Assembly (NCBI GenBank): GCA_013076295.1
Contig: RQOL01000687.1
Location: forward strand, 1 to 64,000
Direction: 5' to 3'
Length of the DNA: 64,000 nucleotides
Origin: Sanderia malayensis
Taxonomy: Eukaryota > Cnidaria > Scyphozoa > Semaeostomeae > Pelagiidae
Below, piece by piece: positions 9,121-23,100 of this stretch. Each line of letters starts with the position of its first letter. Position 1 is the stretch's first letter. The notes beneath the pieces were generated by a model. The model worked only from the letters and a program-made list of their open reading frames with translations, had not been told where the DNA came from and ran no database searches. The position numbers and the translations under genes are program-made.

Positions 9121-9759
9121 TGAAAAAGAGAATCTCCAAGATGTGCGTAGATACGTTGAATACCATCACCAAAAAACAAATATTCTTCAATCTTATGCGT
9201 TTCGGCTAATAACATTACTTCTTTCATCATATTAACAATCTTGCTTAAAGCGTGAGCAAGACTATCAGCGCTTTTGCAATTTGGAACGAGAAAGATTTTC
9301 AAAGGCAGTTATTTGGCTTACTTTCTTTGACAACATATGCTTCACGTCACCATATGCAAATTGAAGACGTTTCCAGATGTCATCGATATCAGTAAGACTC
9401 TTTACCATACTGAATGCTGGTTCCTTCAAGTAGTTGTTCTTCAATAAGTCAGGAAGTAGATGCTTTGGTGTCGATCTCTCATGAAATTTATTGAAGTTCG
9501 ACTTAAACGTGTAAAAGTCAATAGTATCTGAATATCCTGAAAACTTCTCAAGGTGAATATTGAGTTTCGATTCACTGAAAGCTTTTTTTTTATAAACATC
9601 ACGACTGTGTAGCAACGAATCTAATTGTGATGCATACGTCGCTTTCATTTTCGTCATGAGTTCATACTGTTCGCGTTCATGTCTTTTTACCTCAATTAAA
9701 CAGGTCAGCGTCGCTGAGTGGAGTTTGCAATATAAGCTCATACTTTTTTGGCTCGCCAT
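9114..9759 (-). pseudogene. gag: BEL/Pao gag, DUF1759-like N-terminal part, 5'-truncated
   Basis: The 164-codon frame from 9759 to 9265 has a charged, coil-like beginning (about residues 25-60). The DUF1759-type signature follows: LEKFSG (70-75), NNYLKEPA (108-115) and RLQFAYGD (131-138). Near 9290-9300 the homologous reading moves to the frame of 9069-9302, with LLAETHKIEEYLFFGDG, and near 9115 to the next gag frame. The first codon is not a real start: CAT at 9757-9759 is the first satellite triplet, so the junction supplies the ATG by chance. The true N-terminus, the leader and the 5' LTR are missing. Gag forms the particle in which reverse transcription takes place. Confidence 0.85.
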
Positions 9760-12560
9760 TCACACTAATTGCAGATGAATCCACTTTATTATAGCTGAAA
9801 CTAATAAAAGAGAAATGCATTTGCTTGTTTCAGTGATATTAACATTCATTCACAATAATTGCAGATGAATCCACTTTATTATAGCTGAAACTAAATAAAA
9901 GATAAATGCATTTGCTTGTTTCAGTGATATTAACATTCATTCACACTAGTTGCACATGAATCCACGTTATTACAGCTAAAACTAAGTAAAAGATACATGC
10001 ATTTACTTGTTTTCACTGATATTAACATTAATGCACACAATTTACACATGAATCCATGTTATTATAGTTGAAACTAAGTGAAATACACATGCAATTGCTT
10101 GTTTTCAGTGATATTAACAATAATGTACACTAATGGCACATGAACCCACGGTATTACAGCTAAAACTAAGTAAAAGACACATTCATTTACTTGTTTTCAG
10201 TGATACTAACATTCAGTCAGCTAATTGCACATGAATCCAAGTTATTACAGCTGAAACTAAGTAAAAGAGACATACATTTACATGTTTTCAGTGATATTAA
10301 CATTCATTCTAAGTAATTGCACATGAAACCACGTTATTAATCTGAACAAAAGTAAAAGACACATGCATTTGTTTGTTTTCAGTGATATCAACTTTAATGC
10401 ACACAAAGTACACATGAATCCACGTTATTACAGCTGAAAATATGTTAAAGGGACACATGCATTTGCTTGTTTTCAGTGATATTAACTTTAATGCACACAA
10501 ATTACACATGAATCCACGTTATTACAGTTGAAACTAAGTGATAATACACATGCAATTACTTGTTTTCATTGATATTAACAATGATTCACACTAATTGCAC
10601 ATGAATCCACGTTATTACAGGATGAAGCTAAGTAAAAGACACATGCATTTGCTTGTTTTCAGTGATATTAATATTCATTCACACTAATGGCAGATGAATC
10701 CACTTTATTATAGCTGAAACTAAATAAAAAGATAAATGCATTTGCTTGTTTCAGTGATATTAACATTCTTTCACACTAATTGCAGAAGATCCACTTTATT
10801 ACAGCTGAAACTAAATAAAAGATAAATGCATTTGCTTGTTTCAGTGATATTAACAGTCATTCACACTAGTTGCACATGAATCCATGTTATTATAGTTGAA
10901 ACTAAGTGAAATACACATGCAATTATTGTTTTCGTTGATATTAAAAATCATTCACACTAATTGCACATGAATCCACGTTATCCCAGTTAAAACTATATAA
11001 AAACACATGCATTTGCTTGTTTTCAGTGATATTAACAATAATGTACACTAATGGCACATGAACCCACGGTATTACAGCCAAAACTAAGTAAAAGACACAT
11101 TCATATACTTGTTTTCAGTGATACTAACATTCAGTCAAACTAATTGCACATGAATCCAAGTTATTACAGCTGAAACTAAGTAAAAGAGACATGCATTTAC
11201 ATGTTTTCAGTGATATCAATATTCATTCACACTAATGGCAGATGAATCCACTTTATTATAGCTGAAACTAAATAAGAGATAAATACATTTGCTTGTTTCA
11301 GTGATATTAACATTCATTAACACTAATTGCAGATGAATCCACTTTATTATAGCTGAAACTAAATAAAAGATAAATGCATTTGCTTGTTTCAGTGATAATA
11401 ACATTCATTCACACTAGTTGCACATGAATCCACGTTATTACAGATAAAACTAAGTAAAAGATACATGCATTTACTTGTTTTCACTGATATTAACATTAAT
11501 GCACACAATTTACACATGAATCCATGTTATTATAGTTGAAACTAAGTGAAATACACATGCAATTGCTTGTTTTCAGTGATATTAACAATAATGTACACTA
11601 ATGGCACATGAACCCACGGTATTACAGCTAAAACTAAGTAAAAGACACATTCATTTACTTGTTTACAGTGATACTAACATTCAGTCAAGCTAATTGCACA
11701 TGAATTCAAGTTATTACAGCTGAAACTAAGTAAAAGAGACATACATTTACATGTTTTCAGTGATATTAACATTCATTCTAAGTAATTGCACATGAAACCA
11801 CGTTATTACATCTGAACAAAAGTAAAAGACACATGCATTTGTTTGTTTTCAGTGATATCAACTTTAATGCACACAAAGTACACATGAATCCACGTTATTA
11901 CAGCTGAAAATATGTAAAGGACACATGCATTTCCTTGTTTTCAGTGATATTAACAATGATTTAAACTAATTGCACATGAATCCACGTTATCCCAGCTAAA
12001 ACTATGTAAAAGACACATGCATTTGCTTGTTTTCAGTGATATTAATATTCATTCACACTAATGGCAGATGAATCCACTTTATTATAGCTGAAACTAAATA
12101 AAAGATAAATGCATTTGCTGTTTCAGTGATATTAACATTCATTTACACTAATTGCAGATGATCCACTTTATTACAGCTGAAACTAAATAAAAGATAATGC
12201 ATTTGCTTGTTTCAGTGATATTAACAGTCATTACACTAGTTGCACATGAATCCATGTTATTATAGTGAAACTAAGTGAAATACACATGCAATTACTTGTT
12301 TCATTGATATTAAAATATCACACTAATTGCACATGAATCCACGTTATCAGTTAAACTATGTAAAAAACATGCATTTGCTTGTTTTCAGTGATATTAAACA
12401 ATATTACACTAGCACATGAACCACGTATTACATAAACTAAGTAAAAGACACATTCATTTACTTGTTTTTCAGCGATATTAACAATAATTTAAACTAATTG
12501 CCAATAAATCCACGTTATCCCAGCTGAAACTATTAAAAGACAGATGCATTTGGCTTGTTT
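9757..12560 (+). repeat. 92-bp satellite array, divergent edge segment
   Basis: Contiguous monomers without spacers start at CATTCACAC, 31 nt into the monomer. Many belong to a variant with one fewer T in GCTTGTTTCAG and with AAATAAAAGATAAATGC. Neighbours differ more from each other here than in the core. A 16-monomer duplication is marked by GATATCAACTTTAATGCACA at 10383 and again 1,470 bp later. The last part, 12100-12560, has many single-base gaps and shortened monomers. Confidence 0.93.
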
Positions 12561-15500
12561 TCTGTAAGATTAACAATAATGTACACTAATTGCACATGAA
12601 TCCACTGTATTACAGCTAAAACTATGTAAAAGACACATGCATTTGCTTGTTCTCAGTGATATTAACTTTAATGCACACAAATTACACATGAATCCACGTT
12701 ATTACAGATGAAACTAAGTAAAAGACACATGCATTTGCTTGTTTTCAGCGATATTAACAATCATTTACACTAATTGCACATGAATCCACTGTATTACAGC
12801 TAAAACTATGTAAAAGACACATGCATTTGCTTGTTCTCAGTGATATTAACTTTAATGCACACAAATTACACATGAATCCACGTTATTACAGATGAAACTA
12901 ACTAAAAGACGCATGCATTTGCTTGTTTTCAGTGAAATTAACAATCATTTAAACTAATTGCACATGAATCCACGTTATCCCAGCTAAAACTATGTAAAAG
13001 ACACATGCATTGCTTGTTCTTCAGTGATATTAACTTTAATGCACACAAATTACACATGAATCCACGTTATTACAGTTGAAACTAAGTGAAATACACATGC
13101 ATTTACTTGTTTTCTTTGATATTAACAATCATTCACAGTAATTGCACATGAATCCACGTTATTACAGCTGAAATTAAGTAAAAGACACATGCATTTGCTT
13201 GTTTTCAGTGATATTAACTTTAATGCACACAAATTGCACATGAATCCACGTTATTACAGTTGAAACTAAGTGAAATACTAATGCATTTACTTGTTTTCAT
13301 TGACATTAACAATCATTCACAGTAATTGCACATGAATCCACGTTATTACAGCTGAAACTAAGTAAAAGACACATGCATTTGCTTGTTTTCAGTGATATTA
13401 ACAATCATTTAAACTTATTGCCCATGAATCCACGTTATCCCAGCTGAAACTATGTAAAGGCACATGCATTTGCTTGTTTTCATGATATTAACAATAATGT
13501 ACACTAATTGCACATGAATCTACGTTATTACAGCTGAAACTAAGTAAAAGACACATGCATTTCCTTGTTTTCAGTGATATTAACATTCATTTACACTAAT
13601 TGCACATGAATCCACGTTATTACAGCTGAAACTAAGTAAAAGACACGTGCATTTGCTTGTTTTCAGCTATATTAACAATCATTTAAACTAATTGCACATG
13701 AATCCAAATTATCCCAGCTAAAACTATGTAAAAGACACATGCATTTGCTTGTTTTCAGTGATATTAACAATAATGTACACTAATTGCACATGAATCCACG
13801 GTATTACAGCTGAAACTAAGTAATCGACACATGCATTTACTTGTTTTCAGTGATATTAACTTTAATGCACACAAATTACACATGAATCCACGTTATTACA
13901 GTTGAAACTAAGTGAAATACACATGCATTTACTTGTTTTCATTGATATTAACAATCATTCACAGTAATTGCACATGAATCCACGTTATTACAACTGAAAC
14001 TAAGTAAAAGACACATGCATTTGGCTTGTTTTCAGTGATATTAACAATCATTTAAACTCAGTGCACATGAATCCACGTTATCCCCGCTGAAACTATGTAA
14101 AAGGCACATGCATTTGCTTGTTTTCAATGATATTAATAATAATGTACACTAATTGCACATGAATCCATGTTATTACAGCTGAAACTAAGTAAAAGACACA
14201 TGCATTTCCTTGTTTTCAGTGATATTAACATTCATTCACGCCAATTGCGCATGAATCCACGTTATTATAGTTGAAACTCAGTAAAAGACACATGCATTTA
14301 CTTGTTTTCAGTGATATTAACATTCATTCACAGTAATTGCACATGAAACCACGTTATTACAGCTGAAAAAACAGTAAAAGACAGATGCATTTGGTTGTTT
14401 TCGTGATATTAACTTTAATGCACACAAATTACACATGAATCCACGTTATTACAGCTGAAACTAACTAAAAGACGCATGCATTTGCTTGTTTTCAGTGAAA
14501 TTAACATTAATCCACACAAATTACACATGAATCGATGTTCTTATAGTCGAAACTAGGTGAAATACACATGCAATTACTTGTTTTCATTGATATTAACAAT
14601 CATTCACACTAATTGCACATGAATCCACGTTATTACAGATGAAACTAAGTAAAAGACACATGCATTTGCTTGTTTTCAGCGATATTAACAATCATTTAAA
14701 CTAATTGCACATAAATCCACGTTATCCCAGCTGAAACTATGTAAAAGACAGATGCATTTGCTTGTTTTCTGTAAGATTAACAATAATGTACACTAATTGC
14801 ACATGAATCCACTGTATTACAGCTAAAACTATGTAAAAGACACATGCATTTGCTTGTTCTCAGTGATATTAGCTTTAATGCACACAAATTACACATGAAT
14901 CCACGTTATTACAGATGAAACTAAGTAAAAGACACATGCATTTGCTTGTTTTCAGCGATATTAACAATCATTTAAACTAATTGCACATAAATCCACATTA
15001 TCCCAGATGAAACTATGTAAAAGACAGATGCATTTGCTTGTTTTCTGTAAGATTAACAATAATGTACACTAATTGCACATGAATCCACTGTATTACAGCT
15101 GAAACTAAGTAAAAGACACATGCATTTGTTTGTTTTCAGTGATATCAACTTTAATGCACACAAAGTACACATGAATCCACGTTAATACAGCTGAAAATAT
15201 GTAAAGGACACATGCATTTCCTTGTTTTCAGTGATATTAACAATCATTTAAACTAATTGCACATGAATCCACGTTATCCCAGCTAAAACTATGTAAAAGA
15301 CACATGCATTTGCTTGTTCTCAGTGATATTAACTTTAATGCACACAAATTACACATGAATCCACGTTATTACAGTTGAAACTAAGTGAAATACACATGCA
15401 TTTACTTGTTTTCTTTGATATTAACAATCATTCACAGTAATTGCACATGAATCCACGTTATTACAGCTGAAACTAAGTAAAGGACACATGCATTTGCTTG

Positions 15501-17150
15501 TTTTCAGTGATATTAACTTTAATGCACACAAATTACACATGAATCCACGTTATTACAGTTGAAACTAAGTGAAATACACATGCATTTACTTGTTTTCATT
15601 GATCTTAACAATCACTCACAGTAATTGCACATGAATCCACGTTATTACAGCTGAAACTAAGTAAAAGATACATGCATTTGCTTGTTTTCAGTGATATTAA
15701 CAATCATTTAAACTTATTGCCCATGAATCCACGTTATCCCAGCTGAAACTATGTAAAAGGCACATGCATTTGCTTGTTTTCAATGATATTAACAATAATG
15801 TACACTAATTGCACATGAATCCACGTTATTACAGCTGAAACTAAGTAAAAGACACATGCATTTCCTTGTTTTCAGTGACATTAACATTCATTTACACTAA
15901 TTGCACATGAATCCACGTTATTACAGCTGAAACTAAGTAAAAGACACGTGCATTTGCTTGTTTTCAGCTATATTAACAATCATTTAAACTAATTGCACAT
16001 GAATCCAAATTATTCCAGCTAAAACTATGTAAAAGACACATGCATTTGCTTGTTTTCAGTGATATTAACAATAATGTACACTAATTGCACATGAATCCAC
16101 GATATTACAGCTGAAACTAAGTAATCAACACATGCATTTACTTGTTTCCAGTGATATTAACTTTAATGCACACAAATTACACATGAATCCACGTTATTAC
16201 AGTTGAAACTAAGTGAAATACACATGCATTTACTTGTTTTCATTGATATTAACAATCATTCACAGTAATTGCACATGAATCCACGTTATTACAACTGAAA
16301 CTAAGTAAAAGACACATGCATTTGCTTGTTTTCAGTGATATTAACAATCATTTAAACTCAGTGCACATGAATCCACGTTATCCCCGCTGAAACTATGTAA
16401 AAGGCACATGCATTTGCTTGTTTTCAATGATATTAATAATAATGTACACTAATTGCACATGAATCCACGTTATTACAGCTGAAACTAAGTAAAAGACACA
16501 TGCATTTCCTTGTTTTCAGTGATATTAACATTCATTCACGCCAATTGCGCATGAATCCACGTTATTATAGTTGAAACTCAGTAAAAGACACATGCATTTA
16601 CTTGTTTTCAGTGATATTAACATTCATTCACAGTAATTGCACATGAAACCACGTTATTACAGCTGAAAAAAGTAAAAGACAGATGCATTTGGTTGTTTTC
16701 GTGATATTAACTTTAATGCACACAAATTACACATGAATCCACGTTATTACAGCTGAAACTAACTAAAAGACGCATGCATTTGCTTGTTTTCAGTGAAATT
16801 AACACTAATGCACGCAAATTACACATGAATCCATGTTCTTATAGTCGAAACTAGGTGAAATACACATGCAATTACTTGTTTTCATTGATATTAACAATCA
16901 TTCACACTAATTGCACATGAATCCACGTTATTACAGATGAAACTAAGTAAAAGACACATGCATTTGCTTGTTTTCAGCGATATTAACAATCATTTAAACT
17001 AATTGCACATAAATCCACGTTATCCCAGCTGAAACTATGTAAAAGACAGATGCATTTGCTTGTTTTCTGTAAGATTAACAATAATGTACACTAATTGCAC
17101 ATGAATCCACTGTATTACAGCTGAAACTAAGTAAAAGACACATGCATTTC
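12561..17150 (+). repeat. Satellite segment built from a 25-monomer (2.3-kb) duplication
   Basis: Rare variants recur at a fixed 2,300-bp distance: CACGTGCATTTG at 13644 and 15944, and TCCCCGCTGA at 14081 and 16381. AACTAGGTGA at 14551 and 16849 is 2,298 bp apart. 2,300 is exactly 25 x 92. Two successive blocks, about 12.7-15.0 kb and 15.0-17.2 kb, are therefore tandem copies of one 25-monomer unit. Confidence 0.88.
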
Positions 17151-20100
17151 TTTGTTTTCAGTGATATTAACATTCATTCTCTGTAATTGCAGATGAATTC
17201 ACTTTATTATAGCTGAAAGTAAATAAAAGATAAATGCATTTGCTTGTTTCAGTGATATTAACATTCATTCACACTAGTTGCACATGAATCCACGTTATTA
17301 CAGCTAAAACTAAGTAAAAGACACATGCATTTACTTGTTTTCAGTGAAATTAACATTAGTGCAGACAATTTACACATGAATCCATGTTATTATAGTTGAA
17401 ATTAAGTGAAATACACATGCAATTACTTGTTTTCATTGATAATAACAATCATTTAAACTAATTGCACATGAATCCAAGTTATCCCAGCTAAAACTATGTA
17501 AAAGACACATGCATTTGCTTGTTTTCAGTGATATTAACAATAATGTACACTAATTGCACATGAATCCACGGTATTACAGCTGAAACTAAGTAAAAGACAC
17601 ATGCATTTCCTTGTTTTCAGTGATATTAACATTCATTCACACTAATTGCACATGAATCCATGTTATTACAGCTGAAGCTAAGTAAAAGACACATTCATTT
17701 GCTTGATTTCAGAGATATTAACATTCATTCACATCAATTGCACACGAGTCCGAGTTATTACAGCTGAAACTAAGTAAAAGACACATATAATTACTTGTTT
17801 GCAGTGATATTAACATTCATTCACACCAATTGCACATTAATCCACGTTATTATAGTTGAAACTAAGTAAAAGACACATGCATTTACTTGTTTTCAGTGAT
17901 ATTAACATTCATTCACAGTAATTGCACATGAAACCACGTTATTACAGCTGAAAAAAGTAAAAGACAGATGCATTTGGTTGTTTTCGTGATATTAACTTTA
18001 ATGCACACAAATTACACATGAATCCACGTTATTACAGCTGAAACTAACTAAAAGACACATGCATTTGCTTGTTTTCAGCGATATTAACAATCATTTAAAC
18101 TAATTGCAGATAAATTCACGTTATCCCAGCTGAAACTATGTAAAAGACAGATGCATTTGCTTGTTTTCTGTAAGATTAACAATAATGTTCACTAATTGCA
18201 CATGAATCCACTGTATTACAGCTGAAACTAAGTAAAAGACACATGCATTTCTTTGTTTTCAGTGATATTAACATTCATTCTCTGTAGTTGCAGATGAATT
18301 CACTTTATTATAGCAGAAAGTAAATAAAAGATAAATGCATTTGCTTGTTTCAGTGATATTAAAATTCATTCACACTAGTTGCACATGAATCCACGTTATT
18401 GCAGCTAAAACTATGTAAAAGACACATGCATTTGCTTGTTTTCAGTGATATTAACAATAATGTACACTAATTGCACATGAATCCACGGTATTACAGCTGA
18501 AACTAAGTAAAAGACACATGCATTTCCTTGTTTTCAGTGATATTAACATTCATTCACACTAATTGCACATGAATCCATGTTATTACAGCTGAAGCTAAGT
18601 AAAAGACACATTCATTTGCTTGATTTCAGAGATATTAACATTCATTCACATCAATTGCACACGAATCCGAGTTATTACAGCTGAAACTAAGTAAAAGACA
18701 CATATAATTACTTGTTTGCAGTGATATTAACATTCATTCACACCAATTGCACTTTAAACCACGTTATTATAGTTGAAACTAAGTAAAAGACATGCATTTA
18801 CTTGTTTTCAGTGATATTAACATTCATTCACAGTAATTGCACATGAAACCACGTTATTACAGCTGAAAAAAAGTAAAAGACAGATGCATTTGGTTGTTTT
18901 CGTGATATTAACTTTAATGCACACAAATTACACATGAATCCACGTTATTACAGCTGAAACTAACTAAAAGACACATGCATTTGCTTGTTTTCAGCGATAT
19001 TAACAATCATTTAAACTAATTTCACATGAATCCACGTTATTACAGCTGAAAATATGTAAAAGACAGATGCATTTGCTTGTTTTCTGTAATATTAACAATA
19101 ATGTACACTAATTGCATATGAATCCACTGTATTACAGCTGAAGCTAAGCAAAAGACACATGCATTTACCTGTTTTCAGTGAAATTAACATTAATGCAGAC
19201 AATTTACACATGAATCCATGTTATTATAGTTGAAATTAAGTGAAATACACATGCAATTACTTGTTTTCATTGATAATAACAATCATTAAAACTAATTGCA
19301 CATGAATCCAAGTTATCCCAGCTAAAACTATGTAAAAGACACATGCATTTGCTTGTTTTCAGTGATATTAACAATAATGTACACTAATTGCACATGAATC
19401 CACGGTATTACACCTGAAACTAAGTAAAAGACACATGCATTTCCTTGTTTTCAGTGATATTAACATTCATTCACACTAATTGCACATGAATCCATGTTAT
19501 TACAGCTGAAGCTAAGTAAAAGACACATTCATTTGCTTGATTTCAGAGATATTAACATTCATTCACATCAATTGCACACGAATCCGAGTTATTACAGCTG
19601 AAACTAAGTAAAAGACACATATAATTACTTGTTTGCAGTGATATTAACATTCATTCACACCAATTGCACATTAATCCACGTTATTATAGTTGAAACTAAG
19701 TAAAAGACACATGCATTTACTTGTTTTCAGTGATACTAACATTCATTCACACTAATTGCACATGAATCCACGTTATTACAGATGAAACTAAGTAAAAGAC
19801 ACATGCATTTGCTTGTTTTCAGCGATATTAACAATCATTTAAACTAATTGCACATAAATCCACGTTATCCCAGCTGAAACTATGTAAAAGACAGATGCAT
19901 TTGCTTGTTTTCTGTAAGATTAACAATAATGTACACTAATTGCACATGAATCCACTGTATTACAGCTGAAACTAAGTAAAAGACACATGCATTTCTTTTT
20001 TTTCAGTGATATTAACATTCATTCTCTGTAATTGCAGATGAATTCACTTTATTATAGCTGAAAGTAAATAAAAGATAAATGCATTTGCTGGTTTCAGTGA

Positions 20101-23100
20101 TATTAACATTCATTCACACTAGTTGCACATGAATCCACGTTATTACAGCTAAAACTAAGTAAAAGACACATGCATTTACTTGTTTTCAGTGAAATTAACA
20201 TTAATGCAGACAATTTACACATGAATCCATGTTATTATAGTTGAAATTAAGTGAAATACACATGCAATTACTTGTTTTCATTGATAATAACAATCATTTA
20301 AACTAATTGCACATGAATCCAAGTTATCCCAGCTAAAACTATGTAAAAGACACATGCATTTGCTTGTTTTCAGTGATATTAACAATAATGTACACTAATT
20401 GCACATGAATCCACGGTATTACAGCTGAAACTAAGTAAAAGACACATGCATTTCCTTGTTTTCATTGATATTAACATTCATTCACACTAATTGCACATGA
20501 ATCCATGTTATTACAGCTGAAGCTAAGTAAAAGACACATTCATTTGCTTGATTTCAGAGATATTAACATTCATTCACATCAATTGCACACGAATCCGAGT
20601 TATTACAGCTGAAACTAAGTAAAAGACACATATAATTACTTGTTTGCAGTGATATTAACATTCATTCACACCAATTGCACATTAATGCACGTTATTATAG
20701 TTGAAACTAAGTAAAAGACACATGCATTTACTTGTTTTCAGTGATATTAACATTCATTCACAGTAATTGCACATGAAACCACGTTATTACAGCTGAAAAA
20801 AAGTAAAAGACAGATGCATTTGGTTGTTTTCGTGATATTAACTTTAATGCACACAAATTACACATGAATCCACGTTATTACAGCTGAAACTAACTAAAAG
20901 ACACATGCATTTGCTTGTTTTCAGCGATATTAACAATCATTTAAACTAATTGCACATAAATCCACGTTATCCCAGCTGAAACTATGTAAAAGACAGATGC
21001 ATTTGCTTGTTTTCTGTAAGATTAACAATAATGTTCACTAATTGCACATGAATCCACGGTATTACAGCTGAAACTAAGTAAAAGACACATGCATTTCTTT
21101 GTTTTCAGTGATATTAACATTCATTCTCTGTAGTTGCAGATGAATTCACTTTATTATAGCAGAAAGTAAATAAAAGATAAATGCATTTGCTTGTTTCAGT
21201 GATATTAACATTCATTCACACTAGTTGCACATGAATCCACGTTATTACAGCTAAAACTAAGTAAAAGACACATGCATTTACTTGTTTTCAGTGAAATTAA
21301 CATTAATGCAGACAATTTACACATGAATCCATGTTATTATAGTTGAAAATAAGTGAAATACACATGCAATTACTTGTTTTCATTGATAATAACAATCATT
21401 TAAACTAATTGCACATGAATCCAAGTTATCCCAGCTAAAACTATGTAAAAGACACATGCATTTGCTTGTTTTCAGTGATATTAACAATAATGTACACTAA
21501 TTGCACATGAATCCACGGTATTACAGCTGAAACTAAGTAAAAGACACATGCATTTCCTTGTTTTCAGTGATATTAACATTCATTCACACTAATTGCATAT
21601 GAATCCATGTTATTACAGCTGAAGCTAAGTAAAAGACACATTCATTTGCTTGATTTCAGAGATATTAACATTCATTCACATCAATTGCACACGAATCCGA
21701 GTTATTACAGCTGAAACTAAGTAAAAGACACATATAATTACTTGTTTGCAGTGATATTAACATTCATTCACACCAATTGCACATTAATCCACGTTATTAT
21801 AGTTGAAACTAAGTAAAAGACACATGCATTTACTTGTTTTCAGTGATATTAACATTCATTCACAGTAATTGCACATGAAACCACGTTATTACAGCTGAAA
21901 AAAAGTAAAAGACAGATGCATTTGGTTGTTTTCGTGATATTAACTTCAATGCACACAAATTACACATGAATCCACGTTATTACAGCTGAAACTAACTAAA
22001 AGACACATGCATTTCCTTGTTTTCAGCGATATTAACAATCATTTAAACTAATTGCACATTAATCCACGTTATCCCAGCTGAAACTATGTAAAAGACAGAT
22101 GCATTTGCTTGTTTTCTGTAAGATTAACAATAATGTACACTAATTGCACATGAATCCACTGTATTACAGCTGAAACTAAGTAAAAGACACATGCATTCTT
22201 TGTTTTCAGTGATGTTAACATTCATTCTCTGTAATTGCAGATGAATTCACTTTATTATAGCTGAAAGTAAATAAAAGATAAATGCATTTGCTTGTTTCAG
22301 TGATATTAACATTCATTCACACTAGTTGCACATGAATCCACGTTATTACAGCTAAAACTAAGTAAAAGACACATGCATTTACTTGTTTTCAGTGAAATTA
22401 ACATTAATGCAGACAATTTACACATGAATCCATGTTATTATAGTTGAAAATAAGTGAAATACACATGCAATTACTTGTTTTCATTGATAATAACAATCAT
22501 TTAAACTAATTGCACATGAATCCAAGTTATCCCAGCTAAAACTATGTAAAAGACACATGCATTTGCTTGTTTTCAGTGATATTAACAATAATGTACACTA
22601 ATTGCACATGAATCCACGGTATTACAGCTGAAACTAACTAAAAGACACATGCATTTGCTTGTTTTCAGCGATATTAACAATCATTTCAACTAATTTCACA
22701 TGAATCCACGTTATTACAGCTGAAACTATGTAAAAGACAGATGCATTTGCTTGTTTTCTGTAATATTAACAATATTGTACACTAATTGCACATGAATCCA
22801 CTGTATTACAGCTGAAACTAAGTAAAAGACACATGCATTTACCTGTTTTCAATGAAATTAACATTAATGCAGACAATTTACACATGAATCCATGTTATTA
22901 TAGTTGAAATTCAGTGAAATACACATGCAATTACTTGTTTTCATTGATAATAACAATCATTAAAACTAATTGCACATGAATCCAAGTTATCCCAGCTAAA
23001 ACTATGTAAAAGACACATGCATTTGCTTGTTTTCAGTGATATTAACAATAATGTACACTAATTGCACATGAATCCACGGTATTACAGCTGAAACTAAGTA

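Larger units (their letters stand above)
888..9756 (-). mobile_element. BEL/Pao LTR retrotransposon, 5'-truncated and nested-inserted
   Basis: Reading along the minus strand, the order is gag (DUF1759-like, then a Cys/His region), aspartic protease, reverse transcriptase with YVDD, RNase H, integrase and 3' LTR. This order and the YVDD box identify BEL/Pao. The element is a relic. It has no 5' LTR, primer-binding site or gag leader, about six frameshifts in gag and protease, one in-frame TGA, and three foreign insertions (5899-6972, 3230-5030 and, inside the latter, 3893-5022). Without the insertions the remaining sequence is about 6 kb. It is bordered by satellite on both sides (612-887 and from 9757), so it inserted in the array. 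I see no target-site duplication, because the gag end is not a true terminus. Confidence 0.92.

Noticed and set aside
9757..9790. A 5' LTR or primer-binding site hidden at the gag/satellite junction
   Set aside because: The sequence is satellite from 9757 on, with no match to the 888-1340 LTR.
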